Positions 1 through 7,317 of a stretch of 64,000 nucleotides of DNA are shown piece by piece (within the stretch, counting starts at the first letter, position 1; each line of letters begins with the position of its first letter). Origin of the DNA: RBG-16-66-20 sp040752005 (GTDB lineage Bacteria > Pseudomonadota > Gammaproteobacteria > Burkholderiales > SG8-39); assembly GCA_040752005.1 (NCBI GenBank), contig JBFMFX010000022.1:4073-68072 (forward strand), written 5' to 3'. Under the pieces are notes generated by a model. That model was not told the origin of the DNA. It worked only from the letters and a program-made list of their open reading frames with translations, and made no database searches. Made by a program: the position numbers and the translations under genes.

Positions 1-741
1 CGGCTGCTGGCGGCGCAAAGCGATGTACTCGCGCAGCGCCTGCGCCGCCGACTCGCTCAAGCGGTATTGCATGCCGCGCAGCATGACCTGCGCGATCTCA
101 AACAGTTCCTCGTCGGTATAGTCCGGAAAATCGATGTGGTGCGCGATGCGCGAGGCCATGCCGGGGTTGGAGGAGAAGAACCGCTCCATGCGATCGCGGT
201 AGCCGGCCAGGATCACGACGAGGTCGTCACGCTGATTCTCCATCACCTGCAGCAGGATCTCGATCGCCTCCTGCCCGTAGTCGCGCTCGTTCTCCGGCCG
301 GTGCAGGTAGTACGCTTCGTCGATGAAGAGCACGCCTCCGAGCGCGCGCTTGAGCACCTCCTTCGTCTTTGGCGCGGTGTGGCCGATGAACTGGCCGACC
401 AGATCGTCGCGCGTGACGGCGACCAAGTGCCCTTTGCGCACGTATCCGAGCCCGTGCAGGATCGCCGCCATGCGCAGCGCCACTGTCGTCTTGCCTGTGC
501 CGGGATTGCCGGTGAAGCTCATGTGCAACGACGGGGCGGCGGCCTCGAGGCCGACCGAACGGCGCAGCTTCTCGACCAGGAGCAGCGCCGCGATCTCGCG
601 CACCCGCGTCTTCACTGGCGCAAGCCCCACCAGTTCGCGCTCGAGCGCCTCCAGCGCCGCATGCACGTTCGAGTCGCGGTAGAGTGCCTCCAGATCGAGC
701 AGTAGGTCCGCGCGCGCGGTCACGGTGTGCTCCGGTGCCAC
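1..741 (-). CDS. cbbX: CbbX, red-type RuBisCO activase (C-terminus cut by window edge)
   Basis: AAA+ motor that remodels inhibited red-type (form IC/ID) RuBisCO in the cytoplasm, releasing tight-binding sugar phosphates. Seen here: Walker A GNPGTGKT at about residues 78-85, the loop GHTAPKTKE, and Walker B VLFIDEAYYL at about 137-146. The 247 codons present are open to the first base of the window, so the last 50 or so residues of a typical protein of about 300 are missing. The start is GTG, either at 741 or at 723 in the same frame; a start-codon search limited to ATG misses the gene. It lies 6 nt behind cbbS on the same strand, the usual cbbL-cbbS-cbbX order, and is probably cotranscribed with it. 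Confidence 0.93.
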   Translation of the reverse strand, partial: MAPEHTVTARADLLLDLEALYRDSNVHAALEALERELVGLAPVKTRVREIAALLLVEKLRRSVGLEAAAPSLHMSFTGNPGTGKTTVALRMAAILHGLGYVRKGHLVAVTRDDLVGQFIGHTAPKTKEVLKRALGGVLFIDEAYYLHRPENERDYGQEAIEILLQVMENQRDDLVVILAGYRDRMERFFSSNPGMASRIAHHIDFPDYTDEELFEIAQVMLRGMQYRLSESAAQALREYIALRRQQP

Positions 742-747
742 GGCCGG

Positions 748-1164
748 TCAGTAGCGCTCGCCCTCGGGCCGGGCCGCGGCGTACGGATGCGCCGTATAGC
801 GCAGGTTGCGGCCCGCGGCTTCGGTGCGCTGAAGCGCAAAGCCGGGTTCGTGCTTCGGCCGGTTGACGATGAAAGAAAGGCGCAGCGACTCCCAGCCGCG
901 CGTCGAATCGAACGCGTTCACCTTGATGTAGCGGTTCGGGAAAGCCTTGCGGCATTCGTCAAGCGCGGCCATCACGCCGGCGCAATCCCTGAGGTCGAAA
1001 AGCGGCAGGCCGAACATCTCCCAGTAGGTGTTGCGCGGATGCGGATCGTCGGTGTATTCGAGCGACACCGCCCAGCCGTTTTTCAGGCAGTACTCGATCT
1101 GCGCCCGGATCTGCTCGTCGCTGAGGTCGGGGAGGAACGAAAAGGTGCCTTGCGTCAATCGCAT
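748..1164 (-). CDS. cbbS: RuBisCO small subunit, form IC
   Basis: Small subunit of the L8S8 ribulose-1,5-bisphosphate carboxylase/oxygenase. The 138 residues begin with MRLTQGTFSFLPDLSD, typical of red-type small subunits, and the length fits that group, whose extended C-terminal hairpin makes them longer than some green-type subunits. The gene begins 13 nt after the cbbL stop and is followed by cbbX, so the three genes form one operon. It should be expressed with cbbL under the divergent CbbR. Identification is firm from sequence resemblance and context. Confidence 0.96.
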   Translation of the reverse strand: MRLTQGTFSFLPDLSDEQIRAQIEYCLKNGWAVSLEYTDDPHPRNTYWEMFGLPLFDLRDCAGVMAALDECRKAFPNRYIKVNAFDSTRGWESLRLSFIVNRPKHEPGFALQRTEAAGRNLRYTAHPYAAARPEGERY

Positions 1165-1177
1165 GGATCCATCTCCT

Positions 1178-2605
1178 TCAGGCGGCGACCGGGGTGGGAA
1201 CGAAGTCGGGCGTGTCGGTCGAGGCGTAGTCGAACGTCACCTCGCCCCAGGTGTCGAGCGCGGCCTTGAGCGGCGCGCAGTGGCGCGCCGCCCGCGCGAG
1301 GATCTGCGGGCCTTCGTTCCAGATATCGCGGCCTTCGTTGCGCGCAAGGATCATCGCCTCCAGCGCGACGCGGTTGGCGGTCGCGCCCGCGGCGATGCCC
1401 ATCGGATGGCCGATCGTGCCGCCGCCGAACTGCAGCACCACGTCCTCTCCGAGGTAGGCGAGGAGCTGGTGCATCTGCCCGGCGTGGATTCCGCCGGAGG
1501 CGACCGGCATCACCCGCCGCAGGCTCGCCCACGGCTGCTCGAAGAACAGGCCGCGCTGCAGGTCCACCGCGTTGTGCGGCTCGCGCAGCACGTTGTAGAA
1601 GCCCTGCACCGAATTCGGGTCGCCCTCCAGCTTGCCAACGATGGTGCCGGCGTGCAGATGGTCCACGCCGGCCATGCGCATCCATTTGGCGATGACGCGG
1701 AACGATACGCCGTGGTTCTTCTGGCGCGTGTACGTCCCGTGGCCGGCGCGGTGCAAGTGCAGGATCATGTCGTTCCTGCGCGCCCACTTCGACATGGACT
1801 GGATCGCGGTGTAGCCGATCACGAGGTCGATCATGACGATGACGCTGCCCAGTTCTTTCGCGAACTCGGCGCGCTCGTACATGTCTTCCATCGTCGCCGC
1901 GGTGACGTTGAGGTAGTGGCCCTTGACCTCGCCGGTCGCGGCCTGCGCGCGATTGACCGCCTCCATGCAGTACAGGTACCGGTCGCGCCAGTGCATGAAG
2001 GGCTGCGAGTTGATGTTCTCGTCGTCCTTGGTGAAATCGAGCCCGCCGCGCAGCGCCTCGTACACCACGCGGCCGTAGTTCTTGCCCGAAAGCCCCAGCT
2101 TGGGCTTGACGGTCGCCCCGAGCAGCGGCCGGCCGAACTTGTCGAGCCGCTCGCGCTCGACCACGATGCCGGTCGGCGGCCCGTCGAAGGTCTTCAGGTA
2201 AGCGACCGGGATGCGCATGTCCTCCAGGCGCAGCGCCTTCACCGCCTTGAAGCCGAACACGTTGCCGATGATCGAGGCGGTGAGGTTGGCGATGGAGCCG
2301 GGCTCGAAGAGGTCCAGGTCGTAGGCGATGTACGCGAAATGCTCGCCCGGCCTGCCGGGTACCGGCTCGACGCGGTAGGCCTTGGCGCGATAGACCTCGC
2401 AGGCTGTCAGCCGGTCGGTCCAGACCACGGTCCAGGTCGCGGTGGAGGATTCGCCTGCCACCGCAGCGGCTGCTTCCTCCGGCTCGACGCCTTCCTGGGG
2501 AGTGATGCGAAAGAGCGCGAGGACGTCGGTGTCCTTGGGCTCGTAGTCGGGCTGCCAGTAGCCCATCCTGCGATAAGGAATGACGCCTGCCTTGTATCGC
2601 TCCAT
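1178..2605 (-). CDS. cbbL: RuBisCO large subunit, form IC
   Basis: Catalytic subunit of RuBisCO, fixing CO2 onto ribulose-1,5-bisphosphate in the Calvin cycle. The 475-residue sequence closely resembles form IC proteins of Cupriavidus and Rhodobacter. Visible active-site elements: TVKPK with catalytic Lys167; GGLDFTKDDE, where Lys193 would be carbamylated and Asp195/Glu196 bind Mg; the loop 6 segment GKLEGDP; and SGGIHAGQMHQL. The start is supported by GGAG nine bases upstream of the ATG and by homology to the usual N-terminus (RYKAGVIPYRRMGYW). A 98-bp gap with inverted repeats separates it from divergent cbbR. Form IC enzymes usually belong to facultative autotrophs living at relatively high CO2. 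Confidence 0.98.
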   Translation of the reverse strand: MERYKAGVIPYRRMGYWQPDYEPKDTDVLALFRITPQEGVEPEEAAAAVAGESSTATWTVVWTDRLTACEVYRAKAYRVEPVPGRPGEHFAYIAYDLDLFEPGSIANLTASIIGNVFGFKAVKALRLEDMRIPVAYLKTFDGPPTGIVVERERLDKFGRPLLGATVKPKLGLSGKNYGRVVYEALRGGLDFTKDDENINSQPFMHWRDRYLYCMEAVNRAQAATGEVKGHYLNVTAATMEDMYERAEFAKELGSVIVMIDLVIGYTAIQSMSKWARRNDMILHLHRAGHGTYTRQKNHGVSFRVIAKWMRMAGVDHLHAGTIVGKLEGDPNSVQGFYNVLREPHNAVDLQRGLFFEQPWASLRRVMPVASGGIHAGQMHQLLAYLGEDVVLQFGGGTIGHPMGIAAGATANRVALEAMILARNEGRDIWNEGPQILARAARHCAPLKAALDTWGEVTFDYASTDTPDFVPTPVAA

Positions 2606-2659
2606 GCCGCCTTGCTCCAGATAGTGGTGGATGCGCTGAAATATCGAGGAGCACGGCGA

Positions 2660-2691
2660 TAAGGTAAAGTCAAAAATCCTTACGACAGGAT
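2660..2691. promoter_or_regulatory. Candidate CbbR operator in the cbbR-cbbL gap
   Basis: The 98-bp gap between divergent cbbL and cbbR holds two overlapping inverted repeats: TAAGG (2660-2664) with CCTTA (2678-2682), and ATCCT-N6-AGGAT (2676-2691). LysR-type regulators bind imperfect dyads near their own promoter, so these are reasonable CbbR sites. The match to the loose T-N11-A motif is not exact, and the assignment is inference. Confidence 0.5.
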
Positions 2692-2703
2692 TCAGAAACG
2701 CTT

Positions 2704-3639
2704 ATGAAAGGGGTGACACTCCGCCAGCTCAATGCCTTCGTCTCTGTCGCGAAGCACGCCAGCTTCGCCCGGGCCGCCGAGGAGCTGCATCTCACCCAGC
2801 CGGCGGTTTCCATGCTCGTCAAGGACTTGGAGACCGCGGTCGAGTTGCCGCTTTTCGAGCGCGCCGGGCGCTCGGTGCGCCTGACCATGCCCGGCGAGTA
2901 CCTGCTGGTGTACGCGCGGCGGGTACTCGCCACCATGAGGGAGGCGGGCGATGCGATGGCGATGCTGCGCCGCGCCGAGGGCGGGCAGATGACGATCGGC
3001 ATGGTGAGCACCGCGAAGTACTTCCTGCCCCGGTTGCTCGCGCGCTTTCGCGCCGAGCACCCGGCGGTCGAGATTCGCCTTGCGGTCGGCAATCGCGAGC
3101 AGCTCTCGCGCCTGCTGCATGACCACGAGGTGGATCTGGCGGTGATGGGCCGCCCGCCGCGGGAGCTGGACACGCGCGCCGAGCCCTTCGCGGCGCATCC
3201 GCTTGGCGTGATCGCCTCACCCGGCCATGCGCTCGCGCGCCGGCGCGAGATCGCCCCCAAGGCGCTCGAAGGCGAAGCCTTCATCGTGCGCGAGCCGGGC
3301 TCGGGCACGCGCGCGGCGATGGAGCACTTCCTGCGCGAGCATCGCGTCACGGTGCGGCCGATCATGGAGATGGCGAGCAACGAAACCATCAAGCAGGCGG
3401 TGATCGCGAACATGGGCCTGGCGTTCCTTTCGCTGCACACGACGGCGCTGGAGCTGTCGGTAGGCCAGATCGCCCTGCTGGATGTCGCCGGCACACCGGT
3501 GATGCGCCGCTGGCACATCGTCAACGTCCGGGCGAAGGCGCTTTCGCCGGCGGCCGAGGCGTTCCGCTACTTCGTGCTCGAGCAGGGCGAGCGGCTGCTC
3601 GCCGAGCAGTTCGGGGGGTCGGTGCCCGTGGCGCGCTAA
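2704..3639 (+). CDS. cbbR: LysR-family regulator of the cbb operon
   Basis: LysR-type transcription factor, almost certainly CbbR, which activates Calvin-cycle genes in response to metabolites such as NADPH or RuBP. The 311 residues carry an N-terminal winged helix-turn-helix (MKGVTLRQLNAFVSVA, then ARAAEELHLTQPAVSMLVKD at about residues 20-40), a linker helix and a periplasmic-binding-like effector domain. It is divergent from cbbL with about 98 bp between the starts, the standard arrangement for autoregulated LysR genes. Function is inferred from position; the family call is secure. Confidence 0.92.
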   Translation: MKGVTLRQLNAFVSVAKHASFARAAEELHLTQPAVSMLVKDLETAVELPLFERAGRSVRLTMPGEYLLVYARRVLATMREAGDAMAMLRRAEGGQMTIGMVSTAKYFLPRLLARFRAEHPAVEIRLAVGNREQLSRLLHDHEVDLAVMGRPPRELDTRAEPFAAHPLGVIASPGHALARRREIAPKALEGEAFIVREPGSGTRAAMEHFLREHRVTVRPIMEMASNETIKQAVIANMGLAFLSLHTTALELSVGQIALLDVAGTPVMRRWHIVNVRAKALSPAAEAFRYFVLEQGERLLAEQFGGSVPVAR

Positions 3640-3654
3640 GACGCCACGGACCGC

Positions 3655-4902
3655 TCAGTATTTCCAGCCGATCGCGACGCCGAGCGAGTTCTGGTACATG
3701 CGCAGGTTCGCCTCGCCCCCGCCGAAGGCCGCCGGGATCGAGCCCGAGCCGTTCACCTTCTTGCGAAAGGCGTGCATGTAACCGACGGTGATCTCGCGAC
3801 CGCCCGTCTTCCAGGTGGCTCCGAGCGTCACGTGATCCTCCATCACCGCCGGGAAGATCGTGTTGAGGAAGGTGTATTGCGGCGGGATCGGCTGCCGGCC
3901 GGTGACAAAGCCCGCGCGCAGGGTCAGGTCGCTCGACCAGTCGTAGGCGAGCCCGAGCTTGTAGGCGGTCATGTTCCTCCAGCCGAAACCCGGCCCGTTC
4001 GCGGCGCCGAGCGCGCAGGTGCCGGCGAACAGGCAATCCGGCGTCGTTCCGATCGCCGGCACCTTGGCATAGTCAATGCGCTGGATGTCGCCGGCGACGG
4101 TGAGCCGCGGCGTCGCCTGCACCGCGATCCCGATGCCGTAGGTCGCCGGAATGTCGAGATCGCCGCCGTTGCGGAACAGGCCCTGGTAGCGGTCGAGCTT
4201 GCCCATGTTGGTGCGCGGCTGCAGCATCGCGCCGAGGGTGACGTTCTCGCTCACCTTTCCGGTCCAGCCGATTCGCAGACCGACGCCGCTCGAGCTGTCG
4301 CGCCCGCGGTTGCTGACGTTGGCCGGGCTCGCCGAGAACGCGCCGAAGCCCTCCAGCCCCTGCGCGCCGAACTGGTGATAGGCGAGGTTGAGCGACAGGC
4401 CGATCGCATGATTCGGGTTCGGCTTCCAGGCGAGAGTAGGCGCGACGAAGAGCTGCATGTAGTCCACGCCGCCGGGATGCGAGCCGCCAAAGGCCGCGAA
4501 TGGATTGCGGTCGAACGTGGTGTTCATCCCGCCGTTGCCATAGACGAGAAGCCCGAGCGTCAGCTCGGGGCGCATCGCCCAGCTGACGGAGGCGCCGGGG
4601 ATGAGGAAATCCCTGCGGCCGCTCGCGCTGTAGCTGCCGTTCAACCCGGGGGTAACGCTCCCGGTGAACTCGGCATCGCGGATCGGCCGGAACCAGTCGA
4701 GCTCCAGGTCCACGCGGCTGCCGGCAAATCCCAGATTCGCGGGATTGGTGATCGCCGAGCTCGCGTCCTGTGGCAGCGCGATCGCGACTCCGCCCATGCC
4801 CTTTGCCTTCAGGCCGTAGCCATGGGCGAAATAGCCCGTCGTTGCGGCCGCGCCCAGGGGTGCGGCAAGCACAGCGGCGGCGGCAATGCGAATCAACCTC
4901 AT
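3655..4902 (-). CDS. FadL/OmpP1-family outer-membrane transport protein
   Basis: Outer-membrane beta-barrel of the FadL/TodX family, which passes hydrophobic compounds across the outer membrane. The 415 residues begin with a signal peptide (MRLIRIAAAAVLAAPLGAAA), followed by GYFAHGYGLKAKGMGG and DASSAITNPANLGF, the N-terminal plug features of the family, and end in an aromatic-rich strand (GVAIGWKY). It sits 31 bp downstream of a dsrE2-like gene on the same strand, with AGGAGG before the ATG, so the two are probably cotranscribed. That neighbour suggests a link to uptake of hydrophobic sulfur compounds, which is inference; fatty acids or aromatics are equally possible substrates. Confidence 0.85.
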   Translation of the reverse strand: MRLIRIAAAAVLAAPLGAAATTGYFAHGYGLKAKGMGGVAIALPQDASSAITNPANLGFAGSRVDLELDWFRPIRDAEFTGSVTPGLNGSYSASGRRDFLIPGASVSWAMRPELTLGLLVYGNGGMNTTFDRNPFAAFGGSHPGGVDYMQLFVAPTLAWKPNPNHAIGLSLNLAYHQFGAQGLEGFGAFSASPANVSNRGRDSSSGVGLRIGWTGKVSENVTLGAMLQPRTNMGKLDRYQGLFRNGGDLDIPATYGIGIAVQATPRLTVAGDIQRIDYAKVPAIGTTPDCLFAGTCALGAANGPGFGWRNMTAYKLGLAYDWSSDLTLRAGFVTGRQPIPPQYTFLNTIFPAVMEDHVTLGATWKTGGREITVGYMHAFRKKVNGSGSIPAAFGGGEANLRMYQNSLGVAIGWKY

Positions 4903-4933
4903 CTGTCTCCTCCTTTTGCTTTTCGTGCGTTCG

Positions 4934-5539
4934 CTAGATGAAAAGGCTCACGTCGGCGTCGCGCGCCATCGGCAGAAAGGTCGCCGCGCCGACGTAATCC
5001 TTCACTTCCGGTATGAAGTCCTCGCGCGTGAAGCCGAACAGATCCACCGTCATCTGGCAGCCGATCAGGTTCACGCCCGACTCGATGCACGCCTGCCGCA
5101 GCGACTCGACGTCGGCGACCCCCTTCGCGCGGATCGTCTGCTTCATGAGCGCGGTGGCGACCGACTCGAACCCGGGCAGGATCGCCTGCACCGCGTTCGG
5201 GATGTTCCAGTTGATGCGCTTGAACCATTCCGGCCCGAACGGCATCTTCATCGGCATGCCCGGATTGCCGAGCGGGCTCACCTTCAGGCCGCTCAGGTCA
5301 CGGCGCAGCAGGTTGAGGCCGTAGAAGGTAAAGAACACCGACACCTCCCAGCCGAGCGCCGCTGCGGTCGAAGACAGGATGAAGGGCGGATAGGCCCAGT
5401 CGAGCGTGCCCTTGGTGGCGATGATCGTCATCGAGGGCGTCTTTTTCTCGCGCAGCTCAGCAAGCTTCTTGGGCAGCAGCTCGCCCAGCCTTTCTTCGAT
5501 CAGGCGGTCGAGCGCCGCCTTGTCAGGCAGTGCGGACAT
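4934..5539 (-). CDS. dsrE2: DsrE2-like (DsrE/F/DrsH family) protein
   Basis: Member of the DsrE/DsrF/DrsH-like family, proteins of 150-200 residues implicated in intracellular sulfur-relay reactions. The 201 residues have a charged helical N-terminus (LPDKAALDRLIEERLGELLP), a Rossmann-like core with a hydrophobic stretch around FILSSTAAALGWEVSVFF, and the conserved cysteine motif LIGCQMTVDLFGF near residue 160. In sulfur oxidisers dsrE2 genes cluster with tusA and rhodanese genes; here tusA lies 0.5 kb away beyond a divergent metal-type repressor. It probably heads an operon with the FadL-like gene. The exact sulfur substrate cannot be read from sequence. Confidence 0.85.
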   Translation of the reverse strand: MSALPDKAALDRLIEERLGELLPKKLAELREKKTPSMTIIATKGTLDWAYPPFILSSTAAALGWEVSVFFTFYGLNLLRRDLSGLKVSPLGNPGMPMKMPFGPEWFKRINWNIPNAVQAILPGFESVATALMKQTIRAKGVADVESLRQACIESGVNLIGCQMTVDLFGFTREDFIPEVKDYVGAATFLPMARDADVSLFI

Positions 5540-5566
5540 GGCGACTCCTTGCAGGCGGTGAACCTA

Positions 5567-5583
5567 ATACTCCTTGAGAGTAT
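5567..5583. promoter_or_regulatory. Perfect inverted repeat upstream of dsrE2
   Basis: ATACTC-N5-GAGTAT, a perfect 6-5-6 dyad, lies 28 bp upstream of the dsrE2-like start and within the gap shared with the divergent CsoR/FrmR-like repressor gene. It is a plausible operator for that repressor or another regulator of the dsrE2-fadL pair. No binding evidence can be taken from sequence alone. Confidence 0.4.
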
Positions 5584-5662
5584 CGCGCAAAATGTTCCTT
5601 CTGATTACCCAGACGAATTTTCTTATGCTGCGGCGCGGCAAGGAAGAGGTCTGGCTGTCTCG

Positions 5663-5681
5663 ATACCCGCCGGTGTATATT
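5663..5681. promoter_or_regulatory. CsoR-type operator-like dyad overlapping a -10 box
   Basis: ATACCCGCCGGTGTAT (5663-5678) contains TACCC-N4-GTGTA, a 5-4-5 arrangement with one mismatch that resembles the TACCC-N4-GGGTA operators of CsoR-family repressors. It overlaps TATATT (5676-5681), a possible -10 box for the regulator gene starting at 5717. This suggests autorepression; it is inference from resemblance. Confidence 0.45.
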
Positions 5682-5716
5682 GGCGGCGGACGCCGATGCA
5701 CCGGAGGGGAGGCCGA

Positions 5717-5992
5717 GTGAGCGAACCCAGAATGCACGACGAGGCGGCGAAGAAGGCGATGGACGTGCGCCTTGCCCGGATCGAGGGGCAGGTGCGGGCG
5801 ATTCGGCGCATGATCGCAGCCGACGAGCCGTGCGAGAGCATCGCGCAGCAGCTCGCCGCGGCGCGCCGCGCGCTCGATCGGGCCTTCTACGAGATGGTGG
5901 CGTGCATGATCCGCCAGGAGTTGCCAGCGGCCCCGCAGGCGCGCAGCGCGCATGCCGGCCGGGTCGCCGAGCTGCTTGCGCGCTTCGGCTGA
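5717..5992 (+). CDS. CsoR/FrmR/RcnR-family repressor with atypical cysteines
   Basis: Small all-helical DNA-binding repressor (91 aa) of the metal/formaldehyde/persulfide-sensing family (DUF156). The family signature RLARIEGQVRAIRRMI is clear, followed by DEPCESIAQQLAAARRALDR. The first cysteine (DEPC) is the conserved one, but the canonical CsoR His (+25) and second Cys (+29) are absent. Instead a cysteine sits at +24 (MVACMIRQ). So the ligand is unlikely to be Cu(I) bound in the usual way. A sulfur signal is possible given its place between dsrE2 and tusA. GTG 5717 is preferred as start because GGAGGGGAGG lies just upstream; ATG 5732 is the alternative. Confidence 0.85.
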   Translation: MSEPRMHDEAAKKAMDVRLARIEGQVRAIRRMIAADEPCESIAQQLAAARRALDRAFYEMVACMIRQELPAAPQARSAHAGRVAELLARFG

Positions 5993-6022
5993 ACAGGTAT
6001 CTTTACGCTACAGGATGACCGC

Positions 6023-6250
6023 ATGAAATTCGACAAGGAACTCGACGCCCGCGGGCTCAACTGCCCGCTTCCCATCCTGCGCGCGAAGAAGGCGCTCTCC
6101 GACATGCAGTCCGGACAGGTGCTGAAGATCGTCGCGACCGATCCGGGCTCGGTGAAGGACTTCCAGGCGTTCGCGAAGCAGACCGGCAACGAACTCCTCT
6201 CGCACTCCGAGGCGAACAAGGAGTTCACGTTCTTCCTCAAGCGCAAGTAG
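6023..6250 (+). CDS. tusA: TusA-family sulfur carrier
   Basis: Small cytoplasmic sulfur carrier that holds sulfane sulfur as a persulfide on a conserved cysteine. The 75 residues carry the family motif GLNCPLPILRAKKAL, with Cys14 in CPLP as the carrier residue. It stands 30 bp after the CsoR-like gene and 32 bp before the first radical SAM gene, at the head of the lipoate/sHdr gene set. In sHdr-type sulfur oxidisers TusA and DsrE3C pass sulfur toward the sHdr-LbpA system, so that role is likely here; tRNA thiolation is the alternative TusA function. Confidence 0.93.
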   Translation: MKFDKELDARGLNCPLPILRAKKALSDMQSGQVLKIVATDPGSVKDFQAFAKQTGNELLSHSEANKEFTFFLKRK

Positions 6251-6282
6251 CCAGCGCGCCCGCGCCCGCCGGGGAGGGAGCG

Positions 6283-7317
6283 ATGCGCTGGATGGAGCGG
6301 CTCGCGGCGATCGAGGCGCTGGAGGACGCGCCCTTCGATCCGGTGCTGGTCGCCGAGATGGAGCAGGCGAGCGCATCGGCGCTGCGCCCGATCCGCTTCT
6401 CGACACCGACCTTCAAGGCGTATTCGAGCTGCGAGCTGGAGGGCTGCGGCAAGAACAGCTTTCCGGCATTTTCGATCACCGCCGGCGGCTGCGCGCTCAA
6501 CTGCGATCATTGCCGCGCCAAGATCCTGGAGCCGATGATCCCGGCGACGAGCCCGGAGATGCTCGAGCGCCGGGTGCGCGAGATGGTCGCGACCCAGGAA
6601 CTGCAGGGCTTTCTCCTCTCCGGCGGCTCGAACAAGGCGAACGAGATCCGCTACGAGCGCTACTGGCCGGCGGTGGAGCGCCTGAAGCGCGACTTCCCGT
6701 GGCTGCGGATCGCGGTGCACTCGGCGCTCCTCGACGGCGCGCGCGCGCGGGCGATGGCCGACGCCGGGGTGGACACCGCGATGATGGACGTGATCGGGTC
6801 GGAGCGAACGATCCGCGAGGTCTACCATCTGGATCGCCCGGTCGCCGACTTCGAGGAAACGCTCGCCGCCCTCTGCGCGACGCGCATGGAGGTGGTGCCG
6901 CACATCGTCATCGGGCTGCACTACGGGCGGGTGCTCGGCGAGCCGGTGGCGCTCGACATCGTCTCGCGCCACCGCATTCACTCGCTGGTGCTCGTCGTGG
7001 TGATGCCCTTTTATGCGAAGCCGGGTACCTTTGCGACACCGGACGCGGCCGAGGTCGGCCGCATCTTTCTGCAGGCGCGCCGGCGCATTCCCGAACGCCC
7101 TGTGCTTCTCGGCTGTGCGCGTCCTCCCGGCATGCACCGGCGCGTTACCGACGCGTACGCGGTGATGGCGGGACTGGACGGCATCGCCTTTCCGGCCGAT
7201 GGCGCGCTCGCGGTGGCGCACGCAATCGGCCGGCCGGCCGATCAGGCGCACGCCTGCTGCTCGGTGAAGACGGAGCGCACCATCCGGCTCCATCCGCGCC
7301 CCGCCCTCGCCGCATGA
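6283..7317 (+). CDS. Radical SAM protein, LipS1/LipS2-type lipoyl synthase component
   Basis: Radical SAM enzyme (344 aa) with the [4Fe-4S]-binding CxxxCxxC as GGCALNCDHC (Cys70, Cys74, Cys77). Additional cysteines at residues 50 and 55 and a CC pair near the C-terminus (AHACCSVK) could hold a second cluster. It resembles the COG1856-like biotin-synthase relatives. Paired with a second radical SAM gene around a LipT-like flavoprotein and followed by shdr-lbpA genes, it fits the two-protein lipoyl synthase LipS1/LipS2, each of which inserts one sulfur into the octanoyl chain. I cannot say from sequence which of the two it is. Its stop overlaps the next start (ATGA), indicating tight coupling. 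Confidence 0.82.
   Translation: MRWMERLAAIEALEDAPFDPVLVAEMEQASASALRPIRFSTPTFKAYSSCELEGCGKNSFPAFSITAGGCALNCDHCRAKILEPMIPATSPEMLERRVREMVATQELQGFLLSGGSNKANEIRYERYWPAVERLKRDFPWLRIAVHSALLDGARARAMADAGVDTAMMDVIGSERTIREVYHLDRPVADFEETLAALCATRMEVVPHIVIGLHYGRVLGEPVALDIVSRHRIHSLVLVVVMPFYAKPGTFATPDAAEVGRIFLQARRRIPERPVLLGCARPPGMHRRVTDAYAVMAGLDGIAFPADGALAVAHAIGRPADQAHACCSVKTERTIRLHPRPALAA

Noticed and set aside
2670..3524. Minus-strand open frame opposite cbbR
   Set aside because: Low-complexity Arg/Ser-rich translation lying wholly inside a clear LysR gene; a composition artefact.
4886..5716. Long plus-strand frame running into the CsoR-like gene, as if the regulator had a 275-residue N-terminal extension
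   Set aside because: The upstream part is antisense to dsrE2 and lacks any domain; the ribosome site at 5703-5712 and family length support GTG 5717.
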